Assembly (NCBI RefSeq): GCF_016741935.1
Contig: NZ_JAERRG010000020.1
Span: forward strand, 151,614-215,613
Direction of reading: 5' to 3'
DNA from: Streptomyces endocoffeicus
GTDB lineage: Bacteria; Actinomycetota; Actinomycetes; Streptomycetales; Streptomycetaceae
Length of the DNA: 64,000 nt
The notes beneath the pieces were generated by a model. It made no database searches. It was not told the origin of the DNA and was given only the letters and a program-made list of their open reading frames with translations. Shown in pieces: positions 27,301-33,487 of this stretch. The translations under genes were made by a program, and so were the position numbers. Position 1 is the stretch's first letter; every line of letters starts with the position of its first letter.

Positions 27301-28022
27301 GGCCCCGAGGCCGGGGGAGCGGTCACGAGGAGGTGCTGGTCGGAGACGGCGGTGGGGTGGGCGACGGAGTCGCCGAAGTGCACCACCCGCGCGGTGCTCA
27401 GATTGACGCCGGTGAGTTCGACGATGCCGCCCCCGCCGAGCGGTCCGGCGACGGGCGTGATGCCGGTCAGGGTGGGCCAGGGGAGGTAGAAGAACGAGCC
27501 GATGGGGGCCGTGCCGCCCGGGGTGGTGACATACACCGGGACCGAGCCCGTCCCCGAGGGGCTCACCGCGACGATCGTCTGGTCGTCGAGGACGGAGAAG
27601 CTCGCCGCCCGGCGGGTGCCGAAGAACACGTCCGTGGTGCCCGAGAAGTGGCTGCCGATGACGGTCACCAGCGTCCCGCCGCTGTACGGGCCCTGATCGG
27701 GGAAGATCCCGGCGAACTGGTTGAAGAGCTCGTACGTGCCCAGGGGGCGAACGGCGTCGAGGCCCGTCCGCGCCCCGGGGAGCACCGGCCGGTCCGGATC
27801 GCCGGGGAGGGGACCCGTCAGGGTGCCGCGGTGGAGGACGGCCGGCGCGTCGAGGCGGTCGAGCGCGGTGCGCACCACCAGCCGGTCGGGCATGCTCCGC
27901 GCCGGGAGCGGGATCGGCGCGCTGAGCGTCGGCACGAGCCTGTGGGATTCCGGATCCACGACGGCGATGCAGTTCTCACCGGGATCGGTGACGAGGATGA
28001 GTCCCAACGGGCGACAGGGCAT
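18375..28022 (-). CDS. Giant protein with IPT/TIG domains and 29 Ig-like repeats
   Basis: The 3215-residue product starts at ATG 28022 (CGGAG upstream). Residues ~1-40 (LGLILVTDPGENCIAVVDP) resemble one blade of an NHL/YVTN propeller. Three or four IPT/TIG-like domains follow (~95-365; PYSGGTLVTVIGSHF, STAGGEPVVLTGTGL). I count 29 repeats of about 98 residues with SAPDPSVxGQPVTxTATV, GTVTFDFGDG and YxVTATYxGDxxFxxSxGTDTQTV, as in bacterial Ig-like (Big_3-type) domains. The protein ends after the last repeat (QTVNTGSG) with no LPXTG-type anchor, and I see no signal peptide. A surface or adhesive role is usual for such repeats, but export is unexplained here. Confidence 0.85.
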   Translation of the reverse strand: MPCRPLGLILVTDPGENCIAVVDPESHRLVPTLSAPIPLPARSMPDRLVVRTALDRLDAPAVLHRGTLTGPLPGDPDRPVLPGARTGLDAVRPLGTYELFNQFAGIFPDQGPYSGGTLVTVIGSHFSGTTDVFFGTRRAASFSVLDDQTIVAVSPSGTGSVPVYVTTPGGTAPIGSFFYLPWPTLTGITPVAGPLGGGGIVELTGVNLSTARVVHFGDSVAHPTAVSDQHLLVTAPPASGPGTVPVYVITVGGVSNRLRYTYAAVPVVTDVSPTTGSTAGGEPVVLTGTGLSHVTAVTFGGVPATSFGSISDTVLVVVTPPNVPGPADITVTTAGGSVTVPDGFNYVAPSTTTVTSAPDPSVVGQPVTFTAVVAGVPPTAGTPTSTVTFDFGDGSPTVAVSLTGGTATVGHTYAAPSIAPYAVTAEYGGDLYFTASTGTDTQTVGQASTTTTVNSAPDPSVPGQPVTFVAQVAPAPPGAGAPTGTVTFDFGDGTPAVTQPLANGAATVTHAYTDVSGSPYPVTATYHGDTNFTPATGTDTQIVEQAATATAVSTAPGPSVVGQPVTVTATVTAVSPGAGAPTGTVTLDFGDGTPTLTQPVPAGQATATHTYTDTTGSPYTVTATYNGDTNFTASTGTDLQSVGRSSTATAVSSAPDPSAVGEPVTVTATVTAVSPGAGTPTGTVTLDFGDGTPTLTQPVSTGQATATHTYTDTTGSPYAIIATYNGDTNFLTSLGTDSQTVQRAATATAVTTAPDPSAVGDPVTFTATVTAVPPGAGTPTGTVTFDPGDGTPLLTAPLSGDTATATYTYTDTAGSPYTVTATYNGDVDFTASSGTDVQTVEPATTATALTSVPDPSSVGQSTTFIAKVTPDTPGAGSPTGTVTFEFSDSTPPVTAPVAGGTATVAHTNPESATTYTVTATYSGDTNFQPSSATDGQQVVQGVSTTVLTASPSPSVTGETVTFTATVAAAPPASGTPAGTVTFDFGDGIAPVALPLTGGTATTDHAYTTAVGSPYTVTATYDGDANFVASVGTKLHTVDPAATATTITATPDPSVTGELVTVTVAPTGPGAGTPTGPVTIDFGDGSPPVTAQLVAGSATVTHAYASTAGSPYTIAAEYGGDADFAPSENTLVHAVAPAATTTVVTSSPTPSAVGQTVTLIARVAPVPPGAGAPTGTVTFDFGDGTTTATTPVANGVATTTHAYISTAGSPYTITAAYSGDDSFATSTGTTVQQVEMNVSATATTVSTTPDPSVIGEAVTVSATVTVLPPAAGTATGTVTFDFGDGSTTVTVPLTGDTATTSHAYASTAGSPYTIIATYSGDDDFTGSTGLDIQTVTPASSSTTLSSAPNPSVTGRPVTFTATVASGQPGAGTPPSTVTFDFGDGGPTVRAPLTGGTAIAVHAYPHTAGSPYTVTATYDGDVSFTGSTDTLTQTVNPAATATTVFSSPDPSQVGQPVTVTANVAVVAPGSGTTNGTVTFDFGDGTPPVTAPSVAGVAAVTHAYPGTSGSPYTISATYGDDGDFAPSTGTDTHTVHPSSTTITVTADPDPSVVGEEVTVTATVTPVPPGAGVPSGAVTFDFGDGTQAVDVPLTGGAAILSHAYPSRLGSPYTITATYGGSDDFRSSVDTEDQTVLQSATTTTVSSAPEPSVVGRPVSFTATVAPVAPGGGSPTGTVTFDFGDGSTPAATPVVDGLATAVHAYTTAAGSPYPVTATYGGSPDFTGSGDLVTHSVGRALTTTAVVSAPDPSVAGQPVTITATVSAVAPGAGTPTGTVTFDPGDGSPALTAPMTAGVATVTHAWADTSGSPYTITANYGGDSDFTASTGTDTQTVAPASTDTDVTSSPGPSVTGQPVTITATVSAVAPGAGTPTGTVTFDPGDGSPALTAPMTAGVATVTHAYTDASGSPYTIIATYDGDADFRTSLGTDIQTVGRASTTVAVSDLPEPSVTGQPVTFLARVAPVAPGAGAPTGTVTYDFGDGTQTVDVPVTDGVATAAHTYATAAGSPYTVTATYGGDAHFIGSVKTETHSVERALSTTAVDSSPNPSVTGQPVTVTATIAAVAPGAGTPTGTVTFDFGDGTGAVTAPVTGGVATTTHAYPIAFDSPYTITADYSGDADFTASAGTATQTVHPAATITTVTSAPDPSVAGQAVTIGATVAPAVPGDGIPTGTVTFDPGDGGPAVTAPLVNGAASVTHAYPSTSGSPYTITVSYSGDADFTASIGTDTQTVGQAASATSLVTSPDPSVAGEQVTFTARVAAAAPGAGSPTGTVTFDFGDGTPTATAPVSGGVATVAHPYATSVGSPFAVTAAYSGDADFAPSTATGTHTVSASAATTSTTVTSSPDPSVTGRAVTFTATVAPTPPGAGVPTGTVTFDFGDGRPTATASLSAGVATVVHSYTTAVGSPYTVTATYSGDVNFSSSAGTDTQTVAPASTTTTVASAPDPSVVGQPVTLTATVAPIAPGAGVPTGTVTFDFGDGSPVASAPLANGVATISHAYTTAGGFTVTATYDGDPSFLSSSGTDTQTVHQAATTTAVVSAPDPTVSGQPVTLSATVVPIAPGVGVPTGTVTFDFGDGTPTATAPLADGLTSVTHSYAGTSGSPYTVTATYNGDTDYTASSGTDVHTVNRAATTTAVSSSPDPGVTGQSVTLTATVTPVGPGSGTPTGTVTFSFGDGTPAATAPVAGSVATITHAYSTAAGSPFTVTATYNGDTGFAPSTGTDTQTVNKAATTTTVASSPDPTVTGQTVALTATVTPVGPGSGTPTGTVTFSFGDGTPTATAPVAGGVATVTHAYAGTSGSPYTVTATYNGDNGYTSSTGTDTQTVNKAATTTTVASAPDPSVTGQTVTLTATVASVLPGAGIPTGTVTFSFGDGAPTVTAPLSGGTATTAHAYTTRTGSPYPVTATYNGDTNYTASTGTDSQTVGRAATTTTVVSAPDPSATGQSVTLTATVASLSPGAGTPTGTVTFSFGDGTGNSTVTLSGGVATVNHTYTTRTGSPFPITATYNGDTNFSASSGTDTQTINNKAATTTTVTSTPDPSVVGQSVTIRATVSSASGTPVGAVTFSFGDGTNTAVGILSGGIATVTHTYTTTTGSPFTITATYNGTENFATSSGTDTQTVNKAATTTAVVSSPNPSLVSDPVTVTATVSPVAPGTGTPTGTVTLAITNRTPQVVTLVNGTASATFNPLQKGTHTVTANYNGDVNFAASSASITQTVNTGSG
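18400..26960. repeat. About 29 tandem ~295-bp DNA repeats within the Ig-like gene
   Basis: The Ig-like domains are repeated at DNA level with a period of about 291-300 bases. Adjacent copies near 22360-22470 and 22655-22770 are almost identical in sequence, pointing to recent duplication or gene conversion. Outer copies are more diverged. Such an array is expected to vary in copy number and can be misassembled. Confidence 0.85.
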
Positions 28023-28074
28023 GACGGCTCCGATCTGGCAAGGCGTCTTCCACTCCGCCGGAAAGGATGGGCAG

Positions 28075-28116
28075 CCCACCGGAATCGGACGGATTTCAGT
28101 AACCCATTCCGGTGGG
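28075..28116. promoter_or_regulatory. 11-bp inverted repeat upstream of the giant repeat gene
   Basis: CCCACCGGAAT (28075-28085) and ATTCCGGTGGG (28106-28116) form a perfect inverted repeat with a 20-base loop, about 55-95 bases upstream of the start at 28022. It could be a dimer operator or a leader RNA hairpin. Confidence 0.5.
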
Positions 28117-28252
28117 AGCCGGGCAATGTCCTTGACCGCGGCTCACCCGAATGGCGCAGCGCGCGCGCCCCGCCACCATGCTCCGCCCCGCCGCCACGCC
28201 ACGCCACGCCCCGCCGTCCCGACCCGGACCCGGAGCCGGATGGCTCCCCCGG

Positions 28253-29719
28253 TCAGGCGAACCAACCCTGCGGACGCGGACGCGTATTGCGCCAGATGTG
28301 CTTGGCCTCCCGGTACTCCGCGAGCCCGCTGGGCCCCAACTCCCGCCCGGTTCCGGACTGTTTGAACCCGCCCCACTCCGCCTGCGGCAGACACGGGTGG
28401 TAGTCGTTGATCCAGACGGTGCCCAGCCGCAGCCGCGAGGCCACCCGCTGCGCCCGCTCCTCGTCGCCGGACCATACGGCCCCGGCGAGCCCGTACACGG
28501 TGTCGTTGGCCAGCCGCACCGCCTCGTCCTCACCGGCGAAACGTTCCACCGTGAGCACCGGCCCGAAGGACTCGTCGGCCAGCACCGACATCCCGCTGTG
28601 GCAGCGGTCGAGGACGGTCGGCAGGAAGTAGTAGCCGTCGGCCAGGACCGGATCGTCGGGGCGGGCGCCACCGCAGCGCAGCCGGGCGCCCTCCGCGAGC
28701 CCGGCCGCCACATACGCCTCGACCTTGGCCCGGTGCGCGGCCGAGATCAGCGGGCCGGTCTGGGCCCGCTCGTCGAACGGCCCGCCGAGCCGGATCCGGC
28801 GGGCCCGGCGCACGACCTCCTCGACGAAGGCGTCGTGCACCGGGTCCTCCACCAGCAGCCGGGCCCCGGCCGAGCAGACCTGCCCGGAGTGGAGGAAGAC
28901 CGCGGTGAGCGCGTAGTCCACGGCCGTGTCGAAGTCCGCGTCGGCGAAGACCACATTGGGGTTCTTGCCGCCCAGTTCCAGTGAGGTCCGCTTGACCGTG
29001 CCCGCGGCCGCGGCCATGATCCGGCGCCCGGTCCGCAGGCCCCCGGTGAAGGACACCATGTCCACATCGGGGTTGTCGGTGAGCGGGGCCCCGGCCTCGG
29101 CGCCCGGGCCGAGCACCAGATTGGCCACTCCGTCCGGCAGTCCGGCCTCCGCCAGCAGCCGCATCAGGGCGATCGCGGTGCTGGGGGTGAGCTCACTGGG
29201 TTTCAGTATGAAGGTGTTGCCCGCGGCGAGCGCGGGCGCGACCTTCCACGCGGTCTGCAGCAGCGGATAGTTCCACGGCGTGATCAGCGCGCAGACCCCG
29301 ACCGGTTCATAGACCACCCGGCTGACGGCGTGCTCGCTGCCGGTGTCCACGACCCGGTCCGCCTCGGTGCGCACCAGCTGTCCGTAGTAGCGGAAGCACG
29401 CCGCCACACCGTCGATGTCGACGTCGCTCTCGGCCAGGCGCTTCCCGGTGTCCAGGGATTCGGCGCGGGCGAGCGCGGCCTTGTCGCGCTCGACCAGGGC
29501 GGCGACGCGCAGCAGCAGATCGCCGCGCGCCCCGACCGGGGTACGGGGCCAGGGCCCCTGGTCGAATGCCTGCCGGGCGGCGGCCACCGCCTCGGCCGCG
29601 TCCTTGCCGCCGCCCTCGTCGACGACCGCCACCAGCGATCCGTCGGCCGGGCAGCGGATCTCCCGGGTGCGCTCGTCGATCGCGCCGGTCCACTGGCCAC
29701 CGATGAAGAGGTCCGTCAC
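28253..29719 (-). CDS. Betaine-aldehyde-type NAD(P)-dependent aldehyde dehydrogenase
   Basis: The 488-residue protein carries the full aldehyde dehydrogenase set: ITPWNYP (Asn150), LELGGKNP (general base Glu248) and SGQVCSAG (nucleophile Cys282). The C-terminal WGGFKQSGTGRELG is also typical. It resembles betaine-aldehyde dehydrogenases, which oxidise betaine aldehyde to glycine betaine, but other amino-aldehydes are possible. I start it at GTG 29719: this overlaps the stop of the Rieske oxygenase gene (GTGA) and has GGAGG seven bases upstream. ATG 29725 is too close to the ribosome-binding site. Last gene of the N-methyl catabolic cluster. Confidence 0.9.
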   Translation of the reverse strand: MTDLFIGGQWTGAIDERTREIRCPADGSLVAVVDEGGGKDAAEAVAAARQAFDQGPWPRTPVGARGDLLLRVAALVERDKAALARAESLDTGKRLAESDVDIDGVAACFRYYGQLVRTEADRVVDTGSEHAVSRVVYEPVGVCALITPWNYPLLQTAWKVAPALAAGNTFILKPSELTPSTAIALMRLLAEAGLPDGVANLVLGPGAEAGAPLTDNPDVDMVSFTGGLRTGRRIMAAAAGTVKRTSLELGGKNPNVVFADADFDTAVDYALTAVFLHSGQVCSAGARLLVEDPVHDAFVEEVVRRARRIRLGGPFDERAQTGPLISAAHRAKVEAYVAAGLAEGARLRCGGARPDDPVLADGYYFLPTVLDRCHSGMSVLADESFGPVLTVERFAGEDEAVRLANDTVYGLAGAVWSGDEERAQRVASRLRLGTVWINDYHPCLPQAEWGGFKQSGTGRELGPSGLAEYREAKHIWRNTRPRPQGWFA

Positions 29720-30873
29720 GGGCATTCCTCCGCTTCCGGGGTCGGGACATGGTCGGTCACCCATCGGTGGAAGGCGCCGATGTGGTGTTCGCTGGGGACG
29801 AGCACCCCGCCGTCGCGGTAGGCGCGGGAGTCCATGGCGGGCTGGGTGCGCTCACAGGCGTCGAAGTCCTGGGTGTTGACCCGGTGGAACAGCTCCACCG
29901 ACTTCGACAGATCCCGATCGGACGCCACCACTTCGGGTGCGTAGAGCCAATCGCATTCGACCAGCGTGCGATCGGGGGCGAGCGGGAACATCCGGTGCAT
30001 GATCACATGGTCGGGGACCAGATTGAGGAAGACCTGCGGCCGTACCGTGATCGCGTAGTAGCGGCGGTCCTGCTCATCGGCGATCCCCGCGAACCGGTCG
30101 AACCCCTCGCTGCCGTCCACCGTGAACCCCTGGGCCTCCTCGGCGAACTCCGCGCCGTGCCCGACGAAGTACTGCGCCGCCAGGCCGTCGGCGAACTCCG
30201 GGAGCACCTCGGTGAGTTCGGGGTGGATCGTGGCGCAGTGGTAGCACTCCATGAAGTTCTCGACGATCAGCTTCCAGTTGGCCTCGACGTCGTAGGAGAT
30301 CCGGCGGCCCAGCGCCAGCCCCGCCACGCCGTAGCGCTCCACGGAGTCCGTGTCGCCGAGTCGCTCGGCCACCGCCCCGATGACCGTCTCCTCGAACGAT
30401 GGTGGCTCCTCGGCCAGGCAGACCCAGACATAGCCGAGCCATTCGCGAAGCCGTACCGGAATCAGTCCGCGCTCGACCCGGTCGACATCGGGCATCTTCG
30501 ATAGGTTGGGGGCGGCGGTGAGCCGGCCGTCCAGATCGTAGGTCCAGGCGTGGTACGGGCACTGCAGCGAGCGCCGCACCGTACCGGACTCCTCGGTGCA
30601 CAGCCGGGCGCCGCGGTGGCGGCAGACGTTGAGGAACGCCCGCGCCTCACCGCGCCGGTTGCGGGTGATCAGCACGCTCTCCCGGCCGACCCGCACGGTG
30701 CGGAAGGCACCCGGCCGGTCCAGATCGGCCCCGCGCACCGCGCAGAACCACATGGCCTCGAACAGGTGCTCCTGCTCCCGGCGGAAGACCCCGGGAGCGG
30801 TGTACCAGTGGCCGGGGAGAGTGGCGAGCAGACTGGGGGGCGTGATGGCGGGGGACTCGGGAGCCACAGTCAT
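29716..30873 (-). CDS. Rieske non-heme iron oxygenase alpha subunit (choline/glycine-betaine monooxygenase type)
   Basis: The 385-residue protein has a Rieske [2Fe-2S] site (Cys84-x-His86, Cys105-x-x-His108 in CPYHAW) and a mononuclear iron site in NFMECYHCATIHPEL (His212, His217). The overall pattern matches oxygenases acting on quaternary ammonium compounds, such as choline monooxygenase (giving betaine aldehyde) or GbcA (demethylating betaine to dimethylglycine plus formaldehyde). Coupling to an aldehyde dehydrogenase favours choline. The nearby dimethylglycine-type and formaldehyde dehydrogenases favour betaine or stachydrine demethylation. Electrons probably come from the ferredoxin and reductase at 35842-37403. 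Confidence 0.88.
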   Translation of the reverse strand: MTVAPESPAITPPSLLATLPGHWYTAPGVFRREQEHLFEAMWFCAVRGADLDRPGAFRTVRVGRESVLITRNRRGEARAFLNVCRHRGARLCTEESGTVRRSLQCPYHAWTYDLDGRLTAAPNLSKMPDVDRVERGLIPVRLREWLGYVWVCLAEEPPSFEETVIGAVAERLGDTDSVERYGVAGLALGRRISYDVEANWKLIVENFMECYHCATIHPELTEVLPEFADGLAAQYFVGHGAEFAEEAQGFTVDGSEGFDRFAGIADEQDRRYYAITVRPQVFLNLVPDHVIMHRMFPLAPDRTLVECDWLYAPEVVASDRDLSKSVELFHRVNTQDFDACERTQPAMDSRAYRDGGVLVPSEHHIGAFHRWVTDHVPTPEAEECP

Positions 30874-30886
30874 GGGTTCTCCTCAG

Positions 30887-30985
30887 GCGGTCGCGGCGGT
30901 CGGCCGGCGGGGGTCGAAGAGCTCGATGGGGTGGTCGGTGTCACCGGTGAGTGCCAAGCGGGCCGCCAAGCGGTCGTTTCCCGCT
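30887..30985 (-). pseudogene. Remnant of the C-terminus of a lost oxidase gene
   Basis: Read on the minus strand, the gap between the dehydrogenase and Rieske genes contains an in-frame stretch RLAALRLALTG-like (DRLAARLALTGDTDHPIE) followed by LFDPRRPTAATA and TGA. It resembles the end of monomeric sarcosine/N-methyl amino acid oxidases, where a TGxTxHPI..F.P tail is common. Nothing upstream continues the protein. It may be the scar of a deleted gene of this cluster. Confidence 0.35.
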
Positions 30986-30991
30986 CTCGCG

Positions 30992-31048
30992 GCGCCCGGT
31001 GTCAACGGCGGTGCTCGGTGTCAGCGGCGGCGCTCGGGGTCAGCGGCG
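30992..31048. repeat. Three tandem 19-bp repeats at the end of the dimethylglycine dehydrogenase gene
   Basis: GCGCCCGGTGTCAACGGCG (30992-31010), GTGCTCGGTGTCAGCGGCG (31011-31029) and GCGCTCGGGGTCAGCGGCG (31030-31048) differ at a few positions only. The third overlaps the stop codon of the gene, so the first two may be copies of the gene end. Confidence 0.7.
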
Positions 31049-33487
31049 GATGCGCTCCATGCGCGGGTCGAAGAGGGGCTCGGCGGCGACGGTCGCGGGC
31101 ACCTTCTCGCCGAAGTACTCGATGTGGACGGCGGTGCCGGGCACGGCGGCCGCGGCGGGCAGCCAGGCGTAGGCGACGGTCCGGCCGATGGTGTAGCCGT
31201 AGGACGCGCTGGTCACATAGCCCGCCGGGACGCCGTCGGCGTACACCGGCTCCTTGCCCAGGACGACCGCGGCCGGGTCGTCCAGGGTGAGACAGGTCAG
31301 CCTGCGCGCCGCCGTTTCCTCGGAGCGGCCCTCGAGCGCTGCGCGCCCGGTGAAGTCGCCCTTGTTCATCCGGACGGCGAAGCCGACCCCGGCCTCGTAG
31401 GGATCGTGCTCGGTGGTCATGTCATGGCCCCAGGCGCGATAGCCCTTCTCCAGCCGCAGGCTGTTGAAGGCCGAGCGCCCGGCGGCGATCACCCCGTGGC
31501 GCTGTCCGGCCTCCCACAGGGTGTCCCACAGCCGCAGGCCCATGTCGGCGGTGGTGTACAGCTCCCAGCCGAGCTCGCCCACGTAACTCAGCCGCATCGC
31601 GGTCACCGGGACATGGCCGATATAGGTCTGCCTGGCCTTGAAGTAGCCGAACGCCTCGTGCGAGAAGTCGTCGCGGGTCAGCGGCTGGACCAGCTCCCGG
31701 GCCAGCGGGCCCCAGACGCCGACGCAGCAGGTGCCCGGCGTGATGTCCGCGATATGGATGTCATCGGGCGCGTGGCGCAGCAGCCAGTCCAGGTCCAGCC
31801 CGCCGTTGGCGCCCACCTGGAAGTGGTGCTCGGAGAGCCGGGCGACGGTGAGGTCGCTGCGGATGCCCCCGGCCTCGTCCAGCAGCAGGGTGTAGGTGAC
31901 CGCGCCGGGCTTCTTCACCAGCTGATTCGTGGTCATGCGCTGCAGGAAGTCCAGCGCCCCGGGCCCGGTGACCGCCAGCCGCTTGAGCGGCGTCATGTCG
32001 TACAGCGCGACCCGCTCCCGGGTGGCCTTGGCCTCGGCGGCGGCGATGGGCGACCAGTAGCGGGCCGACCAGGCGTCGCGCGGGGGCAGCTCGACGGACT
32101 CGGCGAGCGGGGCGTTCGCCTCGTACCAGTGCGGCCGCTCCCAGCCCGCCGCCTCCAGGAAGTACCCGCCCAGCTCTTGCTGCCGGACGTGGAAGGGGCT
32201 GACCCGCAGCGGACGGGGCTGCTCCATCGGCTGCAGCGGATGGATGACGTCATAGACCTCGACGAAGTTCTGCCGGCCCCGCTCGGTGACGTAGGCGGGG
32301 GAGCGCTGGGCGTCCTCGAAGCGGTACAGATCGCATTCATGGACGTCCGTCCCCGGCCGCCCGTCCGTCATCCACTCGGCCACGGCCCGGGCGACGCCCG
32401 CGGAGTGGGTCACCCACACCGCCTCGGCCAGCCAGAAGCCGCGCACCTCGCGGGACTCGCCGATCACCGGCATGCCGTCCGGGGTGAAGGAGAAGACGCC
32501 GTTGAAGCCCTCCTCGACCCGGCTCGCGCCGAGCGCGGGGAGCAGCTGGACGCTGTCCTCCCAGCTCGGGGCGAAGTCCTCCGGGGTGAACGGCAGCGAG
32601 GACGGCATCACCGGGGCGTCGTCGTACGCGGGCAGCCGCGCCGGGTCCACGGGGAGCGGGCGGTGGGCGTAGCTGCCGATACCGATGCGGTCGGTGTGCT
32701 CGCGGTAGTACAGATCGCGGTCCTGGAACCGCAGGATCGGCTTGCTCGCCTCCGTACGGGGGTCGTTCACCCCCGCGAGCCCGGGCAGCGGCCCGGTCTT
32801 GGCGTACTGGTGGGCCAGCGGCTGCAGCGGGACGGGGACCCCCGCCATGTCGCCGATCAGCGGGCCCCAGAAGCCGGCGGCGGAGACCACGATGTCGGCC
32901 GGGAAGGTGCCCCGGTCGGTGACGACGGCGGTCACCCGGCCGCCCTCCCGCTCGATGGCGGTCACGGTGTGCCGGTCCAGGAACCGGGCGCCGTGCGCGG
33001 CGGCCCGCTCCATCTGGGCGCGGCAGGCGAGCAGCGCCCGGGCCAGCCCGTCGTCCGGGGTGTGGAGGCCGCCGAGGATCCGCTCCGGGTCCAGCATCGG
33101 CCACATCTCGGCGCACCGGGCCGGGCCGAGCAGCTCGGCCCGTACGCCCCAGGAGGCGGCGAGACCGGCCTTGCGGTGCAGATCGGCCCAGCGCTCCTCG
33201 CTGGTGGCGATCTCCAGACCGCCCACCGGATTGAAGCAGGGCAGCCCGTCGACCTCGAGGGAGGAGAACTTCTCCACGGTGTACCGGGCGAGGTCGGTCA
33301 GGGTCTTGGAGAGGCTGGTCTGGAAGACCAGACCGGGGGCGTGCGAGGTCGAGCCGCCGGGGGCGAGCAGCGGGCCCTGCTCCAGGACGGTGACGTCCCG
33401 CCAGCCACGGGCGGTCAGCTCATCGGCGAGGGAGCAGCCGACGATCCCGGCCCCGACGATCACGACACGGGCATCAACGGGGTTCAC
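31040..33487 (-). CDS. Dimethylglycine/sarcosine dehydrogenase-like flavoprotein (DAO + GcvT domains)
   Basis: The 815-residue protein has an N-terminal FAD domain with VVIVGAGIVG (9-18) and GGSTSHAPGL, where His49 corresponds to the residue that covalently holds FAD in dimethylglycine dehydrogenase. The second half is a GcvT/aminomethyltransferase-like folate domain (MTPLKRLAVTGPGALDFLQRMTTNQ, SYVGELGWELY). Such enzymes oxidatively demethylate dimethylglycine or sarcosine, passing the one-carbon unit to tetrahydrofolate or releasing formaldehyde. GTG 33487 overlaps the stop of the mycothiol dehydrogenase gene (GTGA), which fixes the start. Confidence 0.9.
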   Translation of the reverse strand: MNPVDARVVIVGAGIVGCSLADELTARGWRDVTVLEQGPLLAPGGSTSHAPGLVFQTSLSKTLTDLARYTVEKFSSLEVDGLPCFNPVGGLEIATSEERWADLHRKAGLAASWGVRAELLGPARCAEMWPMLDPERILGGLHTPDDGLARALLACRAQMERAAAHGARFLDRHTVTAIEREGGRVTAVVTDRGTFPADIVVSAAGFWGPLIGDMAGVPVPLQPLAHQYAKTGPLPGLAGVNDPRTEASKPILRFQDRDLYYREHTDRIGIGSYAHRPLPVDPARLPAYDDAPVMPSSLPFTPEDFAPSWEDSVQLLPALGASRVEEGFNGVFSFTPDGMPVIGESREVRGFWLAEAVWVTHSAGVARAVAEWMTDGRPGTDVHECDLYRFEDAQRSPAYVTERGRQNFVEVYDVIHPLQPMEQPRPLRVSPFHVRQQELGGYFLEAAGWERPHWYEANAPLAESVELPPRDAWSARYWSPIAAAEAKATRERVALYDMTPLKRLAVTGPGALDFLQRMTTNQLVKKPGAVTYTLLLDEAGGIRSDLTVARLSEHHFQVGANGGLDLDWLLRHAPDDIHIADITPGTCCVGVWGPLARELVQPLTRDDFSHEAFGYFKARQTYIGHVPVTAMRLSYVGELGWELYTTADMGLRLWDTLWEAGQRHGVIAAGRSAFNSLRLEKGYRAWGHDMTTEHDPYEAGVGFAVRMNKGDFTGRAALEGRSEETAARRLTCLTLDDPAAVVLGKEPVYADGVPAGYVTSASYGYTIGRTVAYAWLPAAAAVPGTAVHIEYFGEKVPATVAAEPLFDPRMERIRR

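Noticed and set aside
18462..28403. Very long open frames on the plus strand opposite the giant repeat gene (over 2000 and over 1250 codons)
   Set aside because: They are mirror images of the high-G+C repeat array: Gly/Arg/Asp-rich, periodic with the Ig repeats, with no domain features. The minus-strand reading gives regular Ig-like domains.
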